A stretch of DNA of 64,000 bases, from NCBI RefSeq assembly GCF_025061645.1, contig NZ_JANYMP010000001.1, positions 447,591 to 511,590 of the forward strand, written 5' to 3'. The notes below the pieces were generated by a model. The model was not told the DNA's origin and did no database searches. It saw only the letters and a program-made list of their open reading frames with translations. The DNA comes from Umezawaea endophytica. Its GTDB lineage: Bacteria; Actinomycetota; Actinomycetes; Mycobacteriales; Pseudonocardiaceae. Position numbers and translations under genes: made by a program. This document shows, piece after piece, positions 45,101 to 58,668 of this stretch (the first letter of the stretch is position 1; each line of letters starts with the position of its first letter).

Positions 45101-48100
45101 CAGGAAGACCCGCGCGAGCCTGTTGGCCCACGCGTTCACCTCGGCGAACGTCAACGACCGGTCGCCCACCACGAGAGCGGTCGCGTCCGGCGTCGCCCGA
45201 ACGGCGGCCTCGAACAGGTCGACCAGGGTCCCCGCCGGCACCTCACCGGCCGTGTCGTTCCACTCCACCACCACTCGGCGCCGCTCGTCGTCCGCCATCA
45301 ACGGCAGTTCGGCGAGGGTCCGGTGCGGGTCGGTCGCCAGGTTCTTCAGCAGCACCAGCAGGTGCGCGGCGACGCGCTCGACCGTCTCGGCGTCGAACAG
45401 GCGCGGGTCGTAGTCGAGTTCGAGGCGCAGCCGGTCACCCAGGTTGGCGCTCAGCGCCAGCGGGAAGCTCGTCGTGTCGGCGCCTTCGACGTCGAGCACC
45501 CGCACGCCCTGCTCGGCGTCGAGCAGTTCGTCCACCGGGTAGTTCTCGAACACCACGGCGCTGTCGAACAACGACGACCCGGCGGGCACACCGCTCCACG
45601 ACCGCAGGTCCGACAGCGACACGAAGTCGAACCGCCGTGACTCCCACTGCGCGGCCTGGACCTCCCTCAGCCAGGTCAGGGCGTCGGCGTCACCGCGCAC
45701 CGCGATCCTGGTCGGCACGGTGTTGATGAACAGGCCCACCATCGACCCGACACCCGGCAGTTCCGCCGGACGACCCGACACCGTCGTACCGAACACCACG
45801 TCGGACTCGCCGGTGTAGCGGGACAGCAGCAGCGCCCAGGCGCCCTGCACCACCGTGTTGGCGGTCAGCCCGGCGGCGCGGGTGACCCGGTTGAGGTCGG
45901 CCGACCGCTCCGGGTCCAGCTCCACCCGGACCGACGCGCTGGACTCGGCGCGGTGCGCCTCGACCGGCGGGCGGTCCCACGGCAGCGGCGTCGGCGAGTC
46001 GACCCCGCCGAGCACCTGCCGCCAGTGCCGTTCGGCCGCCGCCGCGTCCTGGTCGGCCAGCCAGCGCAGGTAGTCGCGGAACGGCCGCCGCGCCGCGAGC
46101 CTCGGCTCCCGGCCGTGGACGAGGGCGGCGTACTGCTCGCACACCTCCGCGAGCACCTGGGCGAAGCTCCACCCGTCCACCAGGACGTGGTGCGCGGTCC
46201 AGAAGAGGGTGACCTCGTCGTCGGTCAGCCGGGCGATGGCCAGGCGCAGCAGGGGCGGCCGGGTCAGGTCCAGGCCCTCCGCGTCGCCCTCGGGGCGCGC
46301 GGCCTCCTGCTCCTCGGCGGACAGGTGGCGCCAGTCGTGGTGGGCGATCGGCACGTCGACCCGGTGGCGCACCACCTGCACCGGGGTTTCGACGCCCTCC
46401 CAAACCACCCCGGCGCGCAGCACGGGGGTGCGGTCCACGACGCGGCGGCACGCCTCGGCCAGCGCGTTCGGGTCGGACACGCCGGACAGCCGCAGCCGGA
46501 ACCGGTTGAAGTACGCCGTCGACGTGTCGTCCACCAGCGCGTGGAACAGCATCCCCGTCTGCAACGGGGTCAACGGGTAGACGTCCTCCACGTCCCGGTC
46601 GACCAGCCGGTCCACGGCCGCCTGGTCCAGGCGTGCCAACGGGAAGTCCGACGGCGTCCGGCCTCCCGAGTCCGGCAGCGCGCAGTGCGCCACGATCTCG
46701 CGCAGCGCGCCCGTCGTCGCGTCGGCCACCGCCCGCACGGTCGACTCGTCGTGCACGTGCTCGGAGTAGAGCCAGGACAGCACCAGCTCGCCGTCCTCCA
46801 CCCCGCCGACCACGTCGAGCAGGAACGCGCGTTCGCCCTCCTCGGTTCCGGGGCTGTCCAACCGCTTCCGGAACAGACCGCTGTCCTCGGCCGACGCCAC
46901 GTCCCACCGACCGTGGTAGTTGAAGCTGACCGGCGGCAGGGCGGTCCCGGCCAGGTCGGCGGCCGATCCGAGCTGCCGCAGCGCCTCGAAGCCAAAGCCC
47001 CGGCGCGGCACGGCGCGGAGCTGTTCCTTCACCGACTTGAGCACCGCGCCCCAGTCGCCGTCGGGCACGGTCAGCGCGACCGGGTACTGGGTGGTGAACC
47101 AGCCGACCGTGCGGGAGGTGTCGACGCCGTCGAGCACGTCCTCACGGCCGTGGCCCTCCATCGTGACCGCCACGCGGTCCCGGCCCGTCCAGTCCGCCAG
47201 TGCCCGGCCCAGCGCGCTGAGCAGCACGTCGTTGGCCTGCGTGCGGTAGACGTCCGGAACGCGGTGCAGCAGGGCGTCGGTGTGCTCGCGGTCGAGCCGG
47301 ACCGACACCACCCTGATGGAGCCCGCGGTGTTGGGCCCGTCGCGGTCCACGGGCACGACACCCGCCGCCCGGTCGAGCGCGGCGGTCCAGTGGGGCAGTT
47401 CGTCGTCGAACGCCCCGGACCGCACGTGCTCGGCCAGCCGGTGGGCCCACTGGGTGAACCGGGTGCCGACCGGCTCCAGCTCCACCCGCTCGCCCGCGAC
47501 GGCCTGGCGGTAGGCGGTCTCCAGGTCACCGAGCAGGATTCGCCAGGACACGCCGTCCACGACGAGGTGGTGGACCACGAGGAGCAGGCTCGGCCGTTCG
47601 CCTTTCACCAGCCGCGCGCGCAGCAGCGGGCCGCGGGTGATGTCCAGGCCGGTGTCCGCCCCGTCGTGCTCCACGAGGTGACCGGGCTCGGCCGGGACGA
47701 CGTCCTGCCGCCAGTCGCCGTCCACGCGGGTGAAGCGGGTGCGCAGGCCCTCGTGGTGCGCCACGACCGCGTCCACGGCCCGCGACAGCGCCGCCGGGTC
47801 CACGTCCTCGGCCAGTTCCAGGTGGAACGACATCGTGAACGCGTGGGGGTCGTCCGGGTGGGAGTCGAGGTACCAGCGCTGGATCGGCGTGAGCGGGGCC
47901 GGTCCAGCGATCTCGGGCAGGTCCGCCTCCGGACCGCGCGCCCGCACGACGGTCGCGAGTTCGGCGATGGTCTGGTGGGTGAACACGTCCTTGGTGACCA
48001 GCTCCAGACCGGCCTGGCGGGACCGGGACACGATCTGGATGCTCAGGATCGAGTCGCCGCCCAGGCCGAAGAAGTTGTCGTGGACGCCGACCCGCTCGAC

Positions 48101-51100
48101 GCGCAGCGCCTCCGCCCAGACGCGGGCGAGTTCCCGCTCCACGGGCGTGCGCGGCGGCACGTAGCCCTGGGCGAGCCCGGCCGACGCGTCGGGCGCGGGC
48201 AGGGCGCGGCGGTCGACCTTGCCGCTGTCGGTCCTGGGCAGCTCGTCGAGCAGCACGAACAGCGACGGCACCAGGTGGTCCGGCAGCCGCAGCTTCAGCT
48301 CGGCCCGCAGGTCGTCCACCGCGGCCGTGCCCACGACGTAGCCGACGAGGCGGTGCGTGCCGGGCTCGACCTCGCGCGCGACGACGACGGTCTCCGCGAC
48401 CCCCGGCAGGCCGATCAGGGCGGCCTCGACCTCTCCGGGTTCGACCCGGTAGCCGCGGATCTTGACCTGGTCGTCGGCGCGGCCCTGGTACTCCAGCGCG
48501 CCGTCGGCGGTCCACCGGGCGAGGTCGCCCGTGCGGTACACCCGTGAGCCGGGCGGACCGAACGGGTTGGCGGTGAACCGGTCCGCGGTCAGTCCGGGCC
48601 GGTTCAGGTAGCCGCGGGCCACCTGGTCGCCCGCCAGGTGCAGTTCGCCGGGCACGCCGATCGGGACCGGCCGCAGGTCGGCGTCCAGCACGTAGGCGCG
48701 CAGGTTGCGGCCGGGGCCGCCGATCACCGGGCGTTCGCGGTCGGTGATCACCGTCCACACCGAGTCCACAGTGGACTCCGTTGGCCCGTAGAGGTTGACG
48801 CCGGTGACGCCGTCGGCCTCGGCCAGCGCTCGCCACAGCGGTTCGCCGACGGCTTCGCCGCCCAGCGCCACCAGCAGCGGCCGGTGCCGCCTGCCGGTCA
48901 GCACGCCCTCGGGCAGTAGCTGCTGGAAGTACGACGGGGTGCAGCTCAGGAAGTCGATCCGGTGCCGGGTGATGTGCTCGACCAGCGCGCGCGGGTCCAG
49001 CCGCACCGAGTCGTCGACCACGTGCAGCTCGTGGCCCGCGGCCAGCAGGAGCAGCCCTTCCCAGGAGGCGTCGAACGAGTACGCGGCCGTGGCGATGCCG
49101 CGCAGGCGGGTCCCGTCGCGGGGCAGCAGGCGGGTGTGGTGGTCGGCGACGAGGTTGGCGAGGTTGCGGTGCTCGACCACGACCCCCTTGGGGCGCCCGG
49201 TGGAGCCGGACGTGTAGATCACGTACGCGGCGTGCTCCGGGCGCAGCGGTGCCGTGCGGTCGGCGTCGGTCGGATCGGTGGCCGGGCGGTCGGTGGCGGC
49301 GGGGTCGTCCAGCGCCACGCGCGGCAGCCCGCCGGGCACGGTCCCGCCGTCGCCGGTCGTGACCACGAGCACCGGCCGGGCGTCGTCCAGCAGGAACGCG
49401 ACGCGCTCGGCCGGGTGGTCGGGGTCGACCGGCAGGTAGGCGCCACCGGCCTTGAGCACGGCCAGGACGGCGAAGACCATCTCGGCCGAACGCGGCAGCG
49501 CCAGCGCCACCACGGACTCGGGCCCGACCCCCGCGGCGATCAGGTGGTGGGCGAGCCGGTTGGCGTGGGCGTTCACGTCGGCGAAGGTCCACGACCGGTC
49601 GCCCGCGACCAGTGCCGTCACGTCGGGAGTGCGGGCGGCGCGGTCCTGGAACACCTCGTGGTACGCCGGGGCGGGCTCGTCGGCGGCGGTGTCGTTCCAG
49701 TCGTGCAGGACGTGCCGCAGCTCGTCGTCGGTGAGCAGCGGCAGGTCGGCCACGGCGTGGTCCGGGTCGGTGGTCGCCCCGTCGAGCAGCACGCCGACGT
49801 GCGCCACCAGACGCTCGGCCGTGACGGCGTCGAACAGCGCCGTGTCGTAGGTCAGCACCGCTTCCAGTCGGCCGTCGACCTCCTGGAACTGGAACGACAC
49901 GTCGAAGCCCGCCGCGACCGACGGCGGCGGCAGCTCCTCGACGTCCAGGCCGGGCAGGCCCGGTCCGTCGTCCGGGGTGTTCTGGAGGACGACCATCGCC
50001 TGGAACAGCGGTGTGCGGCTGGGATCGCGCACGGGGTGCACCTCGTCCACGACCCGCTCGAACGGCACGTCCTGGTGGGCGAAGGCGTCGAGCACCGTCT
50101 CGCGGACCCGGCCCAGCAGGTCCCGGAACCCGCGGCGCGGGTCGACCGGGGTGCGCAGCACGAGCGTGTTGACGAAGAAGCCGACCAGCCCTTCCAGTTC
50201 GGTGCGGTCGCGGCCGGACACGACCGTGCCGACCGCCACGTCCCGCTGCCCGGACCAGCGGGCGAACAGCACCTGGCAGGCGGCCAGCAGCGCCATGAAC
50301 AGGGTGCCGTCCTGCTCGCGGGCCAACGCCTTGAGCCTGCCGGTGACGTCGGCGGGCACCTGGAAGTGGACCAGCGCGCCCTGCTTGCCGCGGGTCGCGG
50401 GTCGGGGCCGGTCGGTGGGGAGTTCCAGCGGCCGAACGCCGTCGAGCGCGCGGCGCCAGTAGGACAGGTGCTCCGCGAGCGCCTCCTCGGTGGACTCCCG
50501 CCGCTGCCACACCGCGTAGTCCGCGTACTGCACGGGCAGGTCGGGCAGCTTCGCGTCCGCGCCTCGGGTGGCGGCCTCGTAGCAGGCGCCCAGTTCGCCG
50601 AGCAGCACGCCGTTCGACCAGCCGTCGGTGACGATGTGGTGCAGCACCAGGGAGAGCACGTGGTCGTCCTCGGCCAGCCGCGCCAGCAGCACCCGCACCA
50701 GCGGGCCCCGCCGGAGGTCGAACGGGGTGGTGGTCTCCCCGTCCAGCACCCGTTCCAGGTCGTCCTCGGACACCTCGACCACCGGGACCACGACCCGGTG
50801 GGGCGGGTGCACGACCTGCGCTCCCCGACCGTCCACGGTCTCGAAGGTGGTGCGCAGCGACTCGTGCCGCGCCACCAGCGCCGTCAACGCGGTGCCCAGG
50901 GCGTCCACGTCCAGGTGACCGCGCAGCCGCAGGATCGACGGCGTCAGGTACTCCACGCCACCGGGTTCGAACTCGTCGAGGAACCACAGGCGCTGCTGCG
51001 CGAACGACAGCGGCAGACCACCCTCGCGGGGCACGACCGGGATGTCGGACCGCCGGACGCCCTTGGCCTCGGCGACCAGTGCGGCGATGCCCGCGACGGT

Positions 51101-54100
51101 GGGGCTGGTGAACACCGACCGCGGCGACATCTCCACGTCGAACGCGGCCCGCAGCCGGGAGATCACCCGGATGCTGAGGATCGAGTCGCCGCCCAGGTCG
51201 AAGAAGCTGTCGTGGACGCCGATTCCGGGCACGCCCAGCACCTCGGACCAGATGTCGGCCACCTCCCGCTCCACGTCCGTGCGGGGCGCGACGTGGTCGG
51301 TGCCGGTGGCCGTCAGGTCGGGGGCGGGCAGGGCACGGCGGTCGACCTTCCCGTTGGCCGTCATCGGGAACTCGTCCAGCGCGACGAACGCGGAGGGCAC
51401 CAGGTAGTCCGGCAGCCGCTCGGCCAGCCACGCCCGCGGGTCCGCCGCCCCGGTCGGGGTCACGTAGGCGACGAGCCGCTGGTGACCGCCGTCCTCCCGT
51501 GCGACGACCACCGCTTCGCGGACGTCGGGGTGGCGGACCAGGGCCGCCTCGACCTCGCCGGGTTCGATGCGGAAGCCCCGGATCTTGACCTGATCGTCGG
51601 TCCGACCCAGGTAATCCAGGGTGCCATTCGCCAACCACCGCGCCCGGTCACCGGTGCGGTACATCCGCTCCCCCGCACCACCGAACGGATCCGCCAGGAA
51701 CCGATCAGCCGTCAACCCCGGACGACCCAGGTAACCACGAGCGACCTGGGCACCGGCCAGGAACAACTCCCCCGGTACACCAACCGGAACCGGCCGCAAC
51801 CGCTCGTCCAGCACGTACGCCCGCACGTTGCGCAGCGGACGCCCCACGACCGGCGGCCCGTCCCCTGCGATCAGGCAGGACAGGGCGTCCACAGTGGACT
51901 CGGTCGGGCCGTAGAAGTTGTAGCTCTCGGTACCGGGCAAGTCGGCCAACCGCCGCCATAACCCTTCACCGATCGCTTCTCCGCCCAACATCAGCACCTT
52001 CGGCCGGTGCTCGCCGTCCAACAGCCCCGCCTCCAGCAACTGCCGGGCATAGGACGGCGTCAGGTCCAGGAAGTCGATCCGCAGATCCACCACGTACTCC
52101 ACCAACGCGGGCGGGTCCAACCGGATGTCCTCGTCCAACACGTGCAACTCATGACCATCGGCCATCAGCACAACGCCCTCAAGGGACGTGTCGAACGAGA
52201 ACACCGCCGACAACGCCACCCGCAACCGCCGACCCTGAACAAAATCTTCACGGTGGTTCACCAGCAGGTTCACCAGACTGCGATGCTCGACCACCACACC
52301 CTTCGGCCGACCCGTCGACCCGGACGTGTAGATCACGTAAGCCGAGTGGTCCGGACGCACCGGCATCAGGTTGTCGGAGCCGTGACCGTCGACCTCGGGG
52401 AGCGCTCCGCGCACCACCAGCACCGGGTTCGCGTCCGCCAGCAGGAACTCCACCCGATCGGCGGGCAACTCCGGATCGACGGGGAGGTAAACACCACCCG
52501 CCTTCCAGATCGCCAGCAACGCCACCACGAACTCCACCGACCGCGGCAACATCAGCGCCACGAGCCGCTCCGGGCCCACGCCTGACGCGACGAAGGCCCG
52601 TGCCACCCGGTTTGCCCACGCGTTCAACTCCGCGAACGACAGCGACCGGTTCCCCACCACCAGCGCGACGGCGTCCGGCGAGGTTCGGGCCTTGGCCTCG
52701 AACAGGTCCACGATCGTCGCGTCCGGCACCTCGCCGTCCGTGGCGTTCCACTCCACGACCACCCCGCGCCGCTCGTCCTCCGTCATCAGGGACGGCTCGG
52801 ACTCCGCGGCGATGGCGTTCACCAGCAGGAGCAGGCGGTCGGCGAGGCGGTGGGCCGTGTCGGCGTCGAAGAGGTGCGGGTCGTAGGCGAGGTCCAGGCG
52901 CAGCCGGTCGTCGAGGACGGCGCTGAGGGTGAGCGGGAACGTGGTCGTGTCCCGTGCCCGCACCTCGGTCGCCCGGATGCCGCCGACCTCGGCGACGTCG
53001 TTGAGCGGGTAGTTCTCGAACACGACGGCGCTGTCGAACAGCGACGACCCCGCGGGCACGGCGCTGTACGACCGGAGTTCCGGCAGCGACACGAAGTCGA
53101 ACCGCCGCGCTTCCGTCTGCGCCGCCTGCACCTCCCGCAGCCAGGCCGCGGTGTCGCCGTCGTCGCGCACGGAGACCCTGGTCGGCACGGTGTTGATGAA
53201 CAGGCCGACCACCTGCTCGACGCCCGGCAGTTCCGCCGGACGGCCGGACACCGTCGTGCCGAACACCACGTCGGACTCGCCGCTGTGCCGGGACAGCAGC
53301 AGCGCCCACGCGCCCTGCACCACGGTGTTGACGGTCAGGCCGTGGCGACGGGCGGTGCGGCGCAGCCGGTCGGTCTCCTCGGTGCTGAGGGCCACGAGGA
53401 CCGCCTCGGAGGACTCGGTGGCGTGGTCCGGCCGCGGCTGCCGGTCGTACGGCAGGGCGGTGGGCGCGGAGAAGTCCGCCAGCACCTCGCGCCAGTGCCG
53501 TTCGGCCTCGGTCCGGTCCTGGTCGGCCAGCCAGCGCAGGTAGTCGCGGAACGGCCGCCGCGCGGCCAGCCGCGGCGGCCGGCCGTCGGTGATCGCCCGG
53601 TACTGCTCGCACACCTCGGCGAACACCTGCGCCAGGCTCCACCCGTCCAGCAGGACGTGGTGGAACGTCCAGACCAGCAGCACCTCGTCGTCCGACAGCA
53701 AAGCGATGGCGATGCGCATCAGCGGCGCGCGGCGCAGGTCGAGGCCTTCGGTGGCCAGCACGTCGAGTTCGCGCGCACGGTCCTCTTCGGACAGTCCGCG
53801 CCAGTCGTGGTGCGTGGTGGGCAGGTCGACGCGGGACCGGATCACCTGCACCGGGCGCTCGACGCCCTCCCACACCAGCGCGCCGCGCAGCACCGGCGTG
53901 CGGTCGACGACGCGTTGCCACGCGGTGGCGAGCGCGCGTTCGTCCTCGACGCCGGTCAGCCGCAATCTGACCTGGTCGAAGTAGGCCGTGGACGACGGGT
54001 CGGCCAGGCCGTGGAACAGCATCCCCTCCTGCAACGGGGTCAGCGGGTAGACGTCCTCCACGTCGACGGGCAGCCGGTCCACGGCCGCCTGGTCCAGGCG

Positions 54101-57100
54101 TGCCAACGGGAAGTCCGACGGCGTCCGGCCGCCCGAGTCCGGCAGCGCGCAGTGCGCCACGATCTCGCGCAGCGCGCCCGTCGTCGCGTCGGCCACCGCC
54201 CGCACGGTCGACTCGTCGTGCACGCGCCCGGAGTACAGCCAGGTGAGTTCGAGTTCGCCGTCCTCGACCAGGCCCACGACGTCCAGCAGGTGCGCGCGGG
54301 TGTTGCCGGGCGCGGTGTCCCGGCCGATCGGGGCGCACCGGGCCCGGTAGAGGCCGTCGTCGTCGGCCGCCACGTCCCACTGGCCGTGGTAGTTGAAGCT
54401 GATCGACGGGTGCGGGTCGTCGCGCAGGACCTCCGTGGGACCGAGGTACCGCAGCGCCGCGTAGCTCTGGCCGCGCCGCGGCACCGCGCGCACCTGCTCC
54501 TTGACCGACTTCAGCACGTCGCCCCAGCCCCCTGCGGGCACGTGCAGGGCAAGGGGGAACTGGCTGGTGAACCAGCCGACCGTGCGGGACACGTCGAGGT
54601 CGTCCGGCACGTCCTCGCGCCCGTGGCCCTCCAGCCCGACCAGGACGCGGTCCCGCCCGGTCCAGTCGGCCAGCGCCCGGCCGAGCGCGCTGAGCAGCAC
54701 GTCGTTGACCTGCGTGCGGTAGACGCCGGGCACCTGGTGCAGCAGCTCGTCGGTGTCGGCCCGGCCGAGCCGGACGGTGACCGCGCGGACGTCCTGGGCG
54801 GGGTCGCCGTCCGCGTGGTCCACCGGGAGGTCGGCCGGGGCGGACGCGGCGAAGCCGGTCCAGTGGGCGAGGTCGGCGTCCAGGTCGCCTGCGGCCACCC
54901 GGTCGGCCAGCCTGCGCGCCCACGTGGCGAACGCCGTGCCCACGGGCTCCAGCGCGACCGGTTCGCCGCGGGACACCTGGTGGTAGGCGGTGTCCAGGTC
55001 GCCGAGCAGGACGCGCCAGGACACGCCGTCCACGACGAGGTGGTGCACGGCCAGGAACAGCCGGGAGCGGCCCGCGCCGAGGCGGAACAGCAGGGCCCGC
55101 ACGAGCGGCCCGGCGGTGAGGTCGAGGCTCGACTGGGCGGTGAGCGCGTCGGCGTCCGCGGCCTCCCGCTGTTCGCGCTCGTCGAGCCCGGTCAGGTCGC
55201 GCACGCGCAGCACGCCGGTCGGCGCGGTGGGTGCGACCTCCTGGACCCACCGGTCGCCGTCGCGGGTGAAGCGCGTGCGCAGGGCGTCGTGGTGCGCCAC
55301 GACGGCGTCCAGCGCGGTGCCCAGCGCGCGTTCGTCGAGGTCCGGGGGCAGCTCGACGTGGGTGGACATGGTGAAGTGGTGCGGGGCCCGCGGTGTGGTG
55401 TCGAAGAACCACTCCTGGATGGGCGTCAGCGGCGCGGGCCCGGCGGCCGGGGTGTCCGGCGCGTGGTCGACGGCGGCCGTGGCGGTCGCGGCCAGTTCGG
55501 CGACCGTGGGGTGCAGGAAGACGTCCTTGGACGACAGCCGCAGGCCCGCCTGTCGGGCGCGGGCCACGAGCTGGATGCTGAGGATGGAGTCCCCGCCCAG
55601 TTCGAAGAAGTTGTCCTCGACGCCGACCCGGTCGACGCGCAGCACCTCGGCCCAGACGCGGGCCAGTTCCCGTTCGACGGGTGTGGTGGGCTCGACGTGG
55701 CCGGTGTCCGGGCGGCCCTCCGGCGCGGGCAGCGCACGGCGGTCGACCTTCCCGTTGCCGCTCAACGGGAGCGCGTCCAGCGGCACGAACGCCGACGGCA
55801 CCATGTAGTCCGGCAGTTCCCGCGCGAGCCACGTCCGCAGCTCGGCGTGCGCCAGGTCCGCCGTCGGCACGACGTAGGCGACGAGCTGCTTGCGGCCGTC
55901 GTCGGTGCGGGCGACGGTGATCGCCTGCGCGATGGCGGGGTGGCGGGTCAGCAGGGCGTCGACCTCACCGGTCTCGACCCGGAAGCCGCGGATCTTGACC
56001 TGGTCGTCGGTCCGGCCGACGAACTCCACCACTCCCGTCGCGCGCCACCGCGCCACGTCGCCGGTGCGGTACATCCGGGAACCGGGCGGGCCGAACGGGT
56101 CGGGCAGGAAGCGCTCGGCGGTCAGACCGGGTTGGCCGAGGTAGCCGCGGGCCACCCCGGCGCCCGCGAGGAACAACTCCCCCGGCACGCCAACGGGAAC
56201 CGGCCGCAGGCCGTCGTCCAGGACGTAGGCCGCCATGCCGTCGAGCGGGCGGCCGACCGGGATCACGTCGGGCACGACGTCCGTCATGGGAAACGAGGTG
56301 GCGAACGTCGTCGTCTCGGTCGGGCCGTAGCCGTCGACCACGGTCAGGCCGGGGCACGCGTCGAGCACACCGCGAACGGCCGCGGCGGGCACCACGTCGC
56401 CACCGGTCCACACCTCGCGCAGCCCGGCGAACGCCTCGGGCGACTCGTGGGCGACCAGCCGGAATAGCCCGGCGGTCAGCCAGATCGCGGTCACGCCGTG
56501 CTCGGTTATGGCGCGCCGCACCGCGTCGGCGTCCACGTCGCCGGGTCGCGCGACGACGACCTGACCGCCGCGCAGCAGCGGCACCCACAGCTCGTAGGTC
56601 GACGCGTCGAACGCCGACGGGGAGTGCAGCAGCACGCGGTCGTGCGCGCCGCCGTCGAAACGGGAGTCCAACGCCAGCGCCACCACGTCCCGGTGCCGCA
56701 CGGCCACGCCCTTCGGCGTGCCGGTGGACCCCGAGGTGTGCATGACGTAGGCGAGCTGGTCCGGGTGCACCGCGACGCCGGGATCGGGAGCACCGGGCAG
56801 GTCGCCGTCGAGCACCAGCACCTGTCCGGTGTGGACGGACGTGACGACCTCCTCCCCAACGGGGTCGGTGATCACCGCGGTCACCCCCGAGTCGGCCAGC
56901 ACGCGCCTCAGGCGCTCGGCCGGGGCGCGCCCGTCCAGCGGCATGTAGGCCGCGCCCGCCTTGGCCACCGCCAGTTCGGCGACGACCAGGCCGACGGAGC
57001 GCTCCACGAGCAGCCCCACCGGGTCCTCGGCCCGGACCCCGAGGTCGAGGAGCCGACGCGCGAGGTGGTTGGCCCGCGCGTCCAGCTCGGCGTAGGTGAG

Positions 57101-58654
57101 GACCCCGTCGTCCGCGAGGACGGCGGGCGCGTCCGGGGTCCGGCGCGCCTGCTCGGCGAACAGGCCGGGAATCGTGGCCGCCGTCGGTGGGCGGTGGGCG
57201 TCGTTCCAGCCCGTCAGCACCTGCTCGCGCTCGGCGTCCGACAGCCACGGCAGCTCGCCGAGGGGCAGGCGCGGATCGGCCGCCACACCCCCGAGCAGCA
57301 GCACGAGGTGGTCGGCGAAGCGCTCGACCGTGGCGGCGTCGAACAGGTCGGTGTTGTACTCCAGCACACCCGCCAGCAGGCCGTCGCGCTCCTGGAACTC
57401 GATGGTCAGGTCGAACAGGGCGTCCCGCCTCGACAGGCCGATCGGCTCGACGCGCAGGCCCGGCAGCGACGGCGGCGTGCGTTCGGCGTTCTGGAGCAGC
57501 ACCATCACGTCGAACAGCGGGTTGCGGCTGACGTCGCGGTCCGTCCGGACGGCGTCGACGAGCTGCTCCAGCGGTGCCTCGTCGTGGGCGAAGGCCTCCT
57601 TGACGGTGTCCTTGACCTGGTCGAGGAACTCGGTGAAGGCCCGACTGGTGTCCACTGTGGACCGGAGGACGACGGTGTTGACGAAGAACCCGACCAGCCG
57701 TTCCAGGCCGGGGTGGTCGCGACCGGTCGTGACGGTGCCGACGGCCACGTCCTCCTGACCGGCGTAGCGGGCGAGCAGCGCCTGGCACCCGGCCATGAGC
57801 ACGGAGAACAGGATCGTGCCGTGCTCGTGGGCGAGGTCGCGCAGCGCGGTGGTGACGGGCGCGGGCACGGTGAACGGGTGCGTGGCGCCGTGGGTCGTGC
57901 GCACCGGCGGGCGGGGCCGGTCGGTCGGGAGGTCCAGCGGGGCCGTGCCCGCCAGCCGCCGCGTCCAGTGGTCGAGGTGGCCGCGCAGCACGTCGTCGGA
58001 CAGGCGTTCGCGCTGCCAGGCGGCGAAGTCGGCGTACTGGACCGGCAGGGCGGGCAGCGACGCCTCCCGACCCGCCACGACGGCGCCGTACACCTCGCCC
58101 AACTCCTCGGTGAGCACGCCCATCGACCAGCCGTCGGTGACGACGTGGTGCGCGGTCACCAGCAGCACGTGCTCGTCCTCGGCGAGCCGGACCAGCAGCG
58201 CCCGCACCAGCGGACCCGCCTCCAGGTCGAAGGGGCGGGAGTACTCGGCGACCAGCACGTCGTCCAGCCCGGCGGGGTCGTCCTGGCCGACCACGGGCAC
58301 GGGGAGGTCGAACGGCGGGTGCACGACCTGCGCGCCGCGCCCGTCGACCTCGGCGAGCGTGGTGCGCAGCGATTCGTGCCGGGCCACCAGGCCGGTGAGC
58401 GCGGCGGTCAGCGCGGCCACGTCGAGCCGCCCGGTCAGGCGCAGCGCCAGCGCGCTGTTGTAGCCGGAGCCGCCCGGCTGGAACCGGTCGAGGAACCACA
58501 GGCGCTGCTGCGGGAACGACAGGGGTAAGGACTGGTCGCGGCGGACCGGTCTGATGGTGTCGGCCTGCCCGGTGTTGCCGGAGAGGCGGCGGCGCATCTG
58601 CTCGCGCAGGTGCGGCGGAAGTGCGGCGACGCGGTCCTCGATCGACGACGACAT
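39146..58654 (-). CDS. Giant non-ribosomal peptide synthetase, five modules (CATE-CAT-CATE-CAT-CATE)
   Basis: A 6502-residue synthetase. Module 1: C 47-480, A 494-985 (code DAYWWGGTFK, valine-like), T ~1022, E 1076-1500. Module 2: D-accepting C 1535-1950, A 1985-2440 (DTEDMGFVDK), T ~2485. Module 3: LCL C 2545-2970, A 3000-3490 (DAESAGLVDK), T ~3530, E 3586-4000. Module 4: D-accepting C 4020-4440, A 4475-4935 (DTEDMGFVDK again), T ~4985. Module 5: LCL C 5040-5455, A 5485-5955 (DLTKVGEVGK, asparagine/aspartate-like), T ~6010, E 6060-6495. All C domains keep HHxxxDG and all T domains keep the GGDS serine. E domains show [11 protein letters not shown] and EGHGRE. C types alternate correctly with E domains. 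There is no thioesterase. The ATG at 58654 follows GAGGAG; a GTG at 58672 overlapping the upstream stop is the alternative start. Confidence 0.97.
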   Translation of the reverse strand: MSSSIEDRVAALPPHLREQMRRRLSGNTGQADTIRPVRRDQSLPLSFPQQRLWFLDRFQPGGSGYNSALALRLTGRLDVAALTAALTGLVARHESLRTTLAEVDGRGAQVVHPPFDLPVPVVGQDDPAGLDDVLVAEYSRPFDLEAGPLVRALLVRLAEDEHVLLVTAHHVVTDGWSMGVLTEELGEVYGAVVAGREASLPALPVQYADFAAWQRERLSDDVLRGHLDHWTRRLAGTAPLDLPTDRPRPPVRTTHGATHPFTVPAPVTTALRDLAHEHGTILFSVLMAGCQALLARYAGQEDVAVGTVTTGRDHPGLERLVGFFVNTVVLRSTVDTSRAFTEFLDQVKDTVKEAFAHDEAPLEQLVDAVRTDRDVSRNPLFDVMVLLQNAERTPPSLPGLRVEPIGLSRRDALFDLTIEFQERDGLLAGVLEYNTDLFDAATVERFADHLVLLLGGVAADPRLPLGELPWLSDAEREQVLTGWNDAHRPPTAATIPGLFAEQARRTPDAPAVLADDGVLTYAELDARANHLARRLLDLGVRAEDPVGLLVERSVGLVVAELAVAKAGAAYMPLDGRAPAERLRRVLADSGVTAVITDPVGEEVVTSVHTGQVLVLDGDLPGAPDPGVAVHPDQLAYVMHTSGSTGTPKGVAVRHRDVVALALDSRFDGGAHDRVLLHSPSAFDASTYELWVPLLRGGQVVVARPGDVDADAVRRAITEHGVTAIWLTAGLFRLVAHESPEAFAGLREVWTGGDVVPAAAVRGVLDACPGLTVVDGYGPTETTTFATSFPMTDVVPDVIPVGRPLDGMAAYVLDDGLRPVPVGVPGELFLAGAGVARGYLGQPGLTAERFLPDPFGPPGSRMYRTGDVARWRATGVVEFVGRTDDQVKIRGFRVETGEVDALLTRHPAIAQAITVARTDDGRKQLVAYVVPTADLAHAELRTWLARELPDYMVPSAFVPLDALPLSGNGKVDRRALPAPEGRPDTGHVEPTTPVERELARVWAEVLRVDRVGVEDNFFELGGDSILSIQLVARARQAGLRLSSKDVFLHPTVAELAATATAAVDHAPDTPAAGPAPLTPIQEWFFDTTPRAPHHFTMSTHVELPPDLDERALGTALDAVVAHHDALRTRFTRDGDRWVQEVAPTAPTGVLRVRDLTGLDEREQREAADADALTAQSSLDLTAGPLVRALLFRLGAGRSRLFLAVHHLVVDGVSWRVLLGDLDTAYHQVSRGEPVALEPVGTAFATWARRLADRVAAGDLDADLAHWTGFAASAPADLPVDHADGDPAQDVRAVTVRLGRADTDELLHQVPGVYRTQVNDVLLSALGRALADWTGRDRVLVGLEGHGREDVPDDLDVSRTVGWFTSQFPLALHVPAGGWGDVLKSVKEQVRAVPRRGQSYAALRYLGPTEVLRDDPHPSISFNYHGQWDVAADDDGLYRARCAPIGRDTAPGNTRAHLLDVVGLVEDGELELTWLYSGRVHDESTVRAVADATTGALREIVAHCALPDSGGRTPSDFPLARLDQAAVDRLPVDVEDVYPLTPLQEGMLFHGLADPSSTAYFDQVRLRLTGVEDERALATAWQRVVDRTPVLRGALVWEGVERPVQVIRSRVDLPTTHHDWRGLSEEDRARELDVLATEGLDLRRAPLMRIAIALLSDDEVLLVWTFHHVLLDGWSLAQVFAEVCEQYRAITDGRPPRLAARRPFRDYLRWLADQDRTEAERHWREVLADFSAPTALPYDRQPRPDHATESSEAVLVALSTEETDRLRRTARRHGLTVNTVVQGAWALLLSRHSGESDVVFGTTVSGRPAELPGVEQVVGLFINTVPTRVSVRDDGDTAAWLREVQAAQTEARRFDFVSLPELRSYSAVPAGSSLFDSAVVFENYPLNDVAEVGGIRATEVRARDTTTFPLTLSAVLDDRLRLDLAYDPHLFDADTAHRLADRLLLLVNAIAAESEPSLMTEDERRGVVVEWNATDGEVPDATIVDLFEAKARTSPDAVALVVGNRSLSFAELNAWANRVARAFVASGVGPERLVALMLPRSVEFVVALLAIWKAGGVYLPVDPELPADRVEFLLADANPVLVVRGALPEVDGHGSDNLMPVRPDHSAYVIYTSGSTGRPKGVVVEHRSLVNLLVNHREDFVQGRRLRVALSAVFSFDTSLEGVVLMADGHELHVLDEDIRLDPPALVEYVVDLRIDFLDLTPSYARQLLEAGLLDGEHRPKVLMLGGEAIGEGLWRRLADLPGTESYNFYGPTESTVDALSCLIAGDGPPVVGRPLRNVRAYVLDERLRPVPVGVPGELFLAGAQVARGYLGRPGLTADRFLADPFGGAGERMYRTGDRARWLANGTLDYLGRTDDQVKIRGFRIEPGEVEAALVRHPDVREAVVVAREDGGHQRLVAYVTPTGAADPRAWLAERLPDYLVPSAFVALDEFPMTANGKVDRRALPAPDLTATGTDHVAPRTDVEREVADIWSEVLGVPGIGVHDSFFDLGGDSILSIRVISRLRAAFDVEMSPRSVFTSPTVAGIAALVAEAKGVRRSDIPVVPREGGLPLSFAQQRLWFLDEFEPGGVEYLTPSILRLRGHLDVDALGTALTALVARHESLRTTFETVDGRGAQVVHPPHRVVVPVVEVSEDDLERVLDGETTTPFDLRRGPLVRVLLARLAEDDHVLSLVLHHIVTDGWSNGVLLGELGACYEAATRGADAKLPDLPVQYADYAVWQRRESTEEALAEHLSYWRRALDGVRPLELPTDRPRPATRGKQGALVHFQVPADVTGRLKALAREQDGTLFMALLAACQVLFARWSGQRDVAVGTVVSGRDRTELEGLVGFFVNTLVLRTPVDPRRGFRDLLGRVRETVLDAFAHQDVPFERVVDEVHPVRDPSRTPLFQAMVVLQNTPDDGPGLPGLDVEELPPPSVAAGFDVSFQFQEVDGRLEAVLTYDTALFDAVTAERLVAHVGVLLDGATTDPDHAVADLPLLTDDELRHVLHDWNDTAADEPAPAYHEVFQDRAARTPDVTALVAGDRSWTFADVNAHANRLAHHLIAAGVGPESVVALALPRSAEMVFAVLAVLKAGGAYLPVDPDHPAERVAFLLDDARPVLVVTTGDGGTVPGGLPRVALDDPAATDRPATDPTDADRTAPLRPEHAAYVIYTSGSTGRPKGVVVEHRNLANLVADHHTRLLPRDGTRLRGIATAAYSFDASWEGLLLLAAGHELHVVDDSVRLDPRALVEHITRHRIDFLSCTPSYFQQLLPEGVLTGRRHRPLLVALGGEAVGEPLWRALAEADGVTGVNLYGPTESTVDSVWTVITDRERPVIGGPGRNLRAYVLDADLRPVPIGVPGELHLAGDQVARGYLNRPGLTADRFTANPFGPPGSRVYRTGDLARWTADGALEYQGRADDQVKIRGYRVEPGEVEAALIGLPGVAETVVVAREVEPGTHRLVGYVVGTAAVDDLRAELKLRLPDHLVPSLFVLLDELPRTDSGKVDRRALPAPDASAGLAQGYVPPRTPVERELARVWAEALRVERVGVHDNFFGLGGDSILSIQIVSRSRQAGLELVTKDVFTHQTIAELATVVRARGPEADLPEIAGPAPLTPIQRWYLDSHPDDPHAFTMSFHLELAEDVDPAALSRAVDAVVAHHEGLRTRFTRVDGDWRQDVVPAEPGHLVEHDGADTGLDITRGPLLRARLVKGERPSLLLVVHHLVVDGVSWRILLGDLETAYRQAVAGERVELEPVGTRFTQWAHRLAEHVRSGAFDDELPHWTAALDRAAGVVPVDRDGPNTAGSIRVVSVRLDREHTDALLHRVPDVYRTQANDVLLSALGRALADWTGRDRVAVTMEGHGREDVLDGVDTSRTVGWFTTQYPVALTVPDGDWGAVLKSVKEQLRAVPRRGFGFEALRQLGSAADLAGTALPPVSFNYHGRWDVASAEDSGLFRKRLDSPGTEEGERAFLLDVVGGVEDGELVLSWLYSEHVHDESTVRAVADATTGALREIVAHCALPDSGGRTPSDFPLARLDQAAVDRLVDRDVEDVYPLTPLQTGMLFHALVDDTSTAYFNRFRLRLSGVSDPNALAEACRRVVDRTPVLRAGVVWEGVETPVQVVRHRVDVPIAHHDWRHLSAEEQEAARPEGDAEGLDLTRPPLLRLAIARLTDDEVTLFWTAHHVLVDGWSFAQVLAEVCEQYAALVHGREPRLAARRPFRDYLRWLADQDAAAAERHWRQVLGGVDSPTPLPWDRPPVEAHRAESSASVRVELDPERSADLNRVTRAAGLTANTVVQGAWALLLSRYTGESDVVFGTTVSGRPAELPGVGSMVGLFINTVPTRIAVRGDADALTWLREVQAAQWESRRFDFVSLSDLRSWSGVPAGSSLFDSAVVFENYPVDELLDAEQGVRVLDVEGADTTSFPLALSANLGDRLRLELDYDPRLFDAETVERVAAHLLVLLKNLATDPHRTLAELPLMADDERRRVVVEWNDTAGEVPAGTLVDLFEAAVRATPDATALVVGDRSLTFAEVNAWANRLARVFLAGGVGPERLVALMLPRSVEFVVALLAIWKASGVYLPVDPALPADRVEFLLADARPVLVVRGTLPASDHQDSSELPPVRPDHAAYVIYTSGSTGRPKGVVVEHRSLVNLLVNHREDFVRGRRLRVALSAVFSFDTSLEGVVLMADGHELHVLDEDVRLDPPALVDYVVDRRIDFLDLTPSYARQLLEAGLLDGKHRPKVLMLGGEAIGEALWRRLADVPGTDSYNFYGPTESTVDALSCRVAPGSPVVGRPLRNVRAYVLDEDLRPVPVGVPGELFLAGAQVARGYLGRPGLTADRFLADPFGGAGERMYRTGDRARWLANGTLDYLGRTDDQVKIRGFRIEPGEVEAVLSRHPDVREAVVVARQDDGHRRLVAYVVSTGPADLRAWLAERLPDYLVPSAFVALDALPMTANGKVDRKALPAPDLRADAATYRAPRTRVEDRVCGIWADVLGVPRVGLDDNFFELGGDSILSIRVVSRLRAELDAPVSPRVLFSSPTVARLVEALGQGRAEAAIPRVPRGGALPLSFAQQRMWFLDQFEPESTDYLSPSILRLRGHLDVDALGTALTALVARHESLRTTFETVDGHGVQVVHPPHDVEVPVLDVPEDGLTEALERECTRPFDLGRGPLLRPLLLRVAEDDHVLLLLAHHIITDGWSNGVLTTELNLLYRGGTTLPDLPVQYADFAVWQRERLIGPLLDEQLAHWRDRLAGVPPLELPTDRPRPAVRTNRGAVHTFTVPVEVAGRLKALAQHQDGTLFMALVAACQVLFARWSGQDDIAVGTVASGRERAELEGLVGFFVDTLVLRSTVDGTRTFREFLGEVRGTALDAFAHQDVPFERVVDELRPERDTSRTPLFQAMVIHQNTPEPAPDLPGLVVEDLPLPVVAANFDLTVEFQESDDALHGAVNYSTDLFDAATVERMTGHLGVLLEGVVADPDRPLADLPLMGADERRHVLHAWNDTAHAVPDATLADLVEAQVARTPDATALVDGDRSLTYADLNARANRVAHRLIADGVGPGRYVALSLPRSAELVVAVLAVLKSGAAYVPVEPDQPADRVAFVLDDARPALVLDDPEPLRDTNSHPDLNPTDLNPTDLNPTDQDRTRPLTTHDPAYVIYTSGSTGRPKGVVVEHRSVVNYLAWACEVYPGLRGAAVLHSPVSFDLTVTTLFGPLLVGGRVVVSDLDEDAGPAERTAFLKATPSHLPLLGTVPADLSPSGDLVVGGEQLLGEAVDEWRRANPTAVVVNEYGPTETTVGCMEHRVEPGEPLAPGPVPIGHPAWNTRLYVVDDLLRPVPLGVPGELCIAGDGLARGYLNRPGLTAALFVACPFGAPGERMYRSGDLVRRRADGVVEYLGRIDDQVKIRGHRVEPGEVESALLGHPGVTEAAVVARDTGQGHARLVAYVVTEAEPGELRAFLGDRLPAYLVPSAFVRLPALPVTPNGKLDREALPAPEPTPDDGMGHVPPRDPVEAALAEVWAGVLGVDRVGVRDNFFELGGDSILVIQVVSRARKAGLALTTKVLFRNQTIEALAPHVTEVETAPADTAEVVGAVPLTPIQRWFFETRTVAPHHFNQSMLLELTSDLDEAALERALAAVLAHHDALRMRFEHVDGEWRQHNAPVEPGGVLERHDLTPVGEEERHAHVVKIADEAHAGFDLATGPLFRIVLLHADAMPSPLLFLAVHHLVVDGVSWRILLDDLDTAYRQALAGLPVDLGAKSTSFRDWAGGLAGHVAGGALDHEVDHWAAALDAAPLPVDHERPTPGASADTVHVVLGAEDTDALLHDAPTAYRTRVNDVLLAALALALSRFTGRRTVSLDMEGHGREDVLGADLSRTVGWFTTLYPVGLTLPDEDRPAWRDLVKAVRRQLRTVPGNGFGFGALRHLGRPEVRERLAGPGPQVVFNYLGQSGSTADHADGGLYRAVLDPVGQDSDPTDRGPHLLEVVGGVAAGELRFTWYYQPDRHDGATVRRVAEDFLDALRGIAADCRADS
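41811..41855. repeat. Three 15-bp tandem repeats inside an A domain
   Basis: The unit TCCGTCGGGTTGAGG occurs three times head to tail (41811, 41826, 41841) and encodes DLNPT repeats between the early A-domain segment (LDDPEPLRD) and the [11 protein letters not shown] core of module 5. Flanking DLNP and TDQDR extend the pattern imperfectly. It is in frame, so it lengthens a surface loop without breaking the gene. Confidence 0.85.
44161..46757 (-). repeat. Duplicated E-C-A segment, copy 1
   Basis: Part of the giant NRPS gene (E3/C4 linker to A4). Long stretches match 51646-54225 almost base for base at a constant offset of 7.47-7.49 kb (for example 46621 with 54088, and 44161 with 51646). It reflects a duplicated module pair followed by sequence homogenisation. 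Confidence 0.75.
51646..54225 (-). repeat. Duplicated E-C-A segment, copy 2
   Basis: Counterpart of 44161-46757, covering the E1/C2 linker to A2 of the giant NRPS. The encoded linker (from [17 protein letters not shown] to LDQAAVDRL) is identical in both copies, while the C-domain bodies between have diverged clearly. Confidence 0.75.
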
Positions 58655-58668
58655 GGTGTGGTGTCTCC

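Noticed and set aside
39146-58654. Mobile element as the source of the repeated blocks
   Set aside because: The repeats are homologous NRPS domains in frame; no transposase, terminal inverted repeats or target-site duplications were found.
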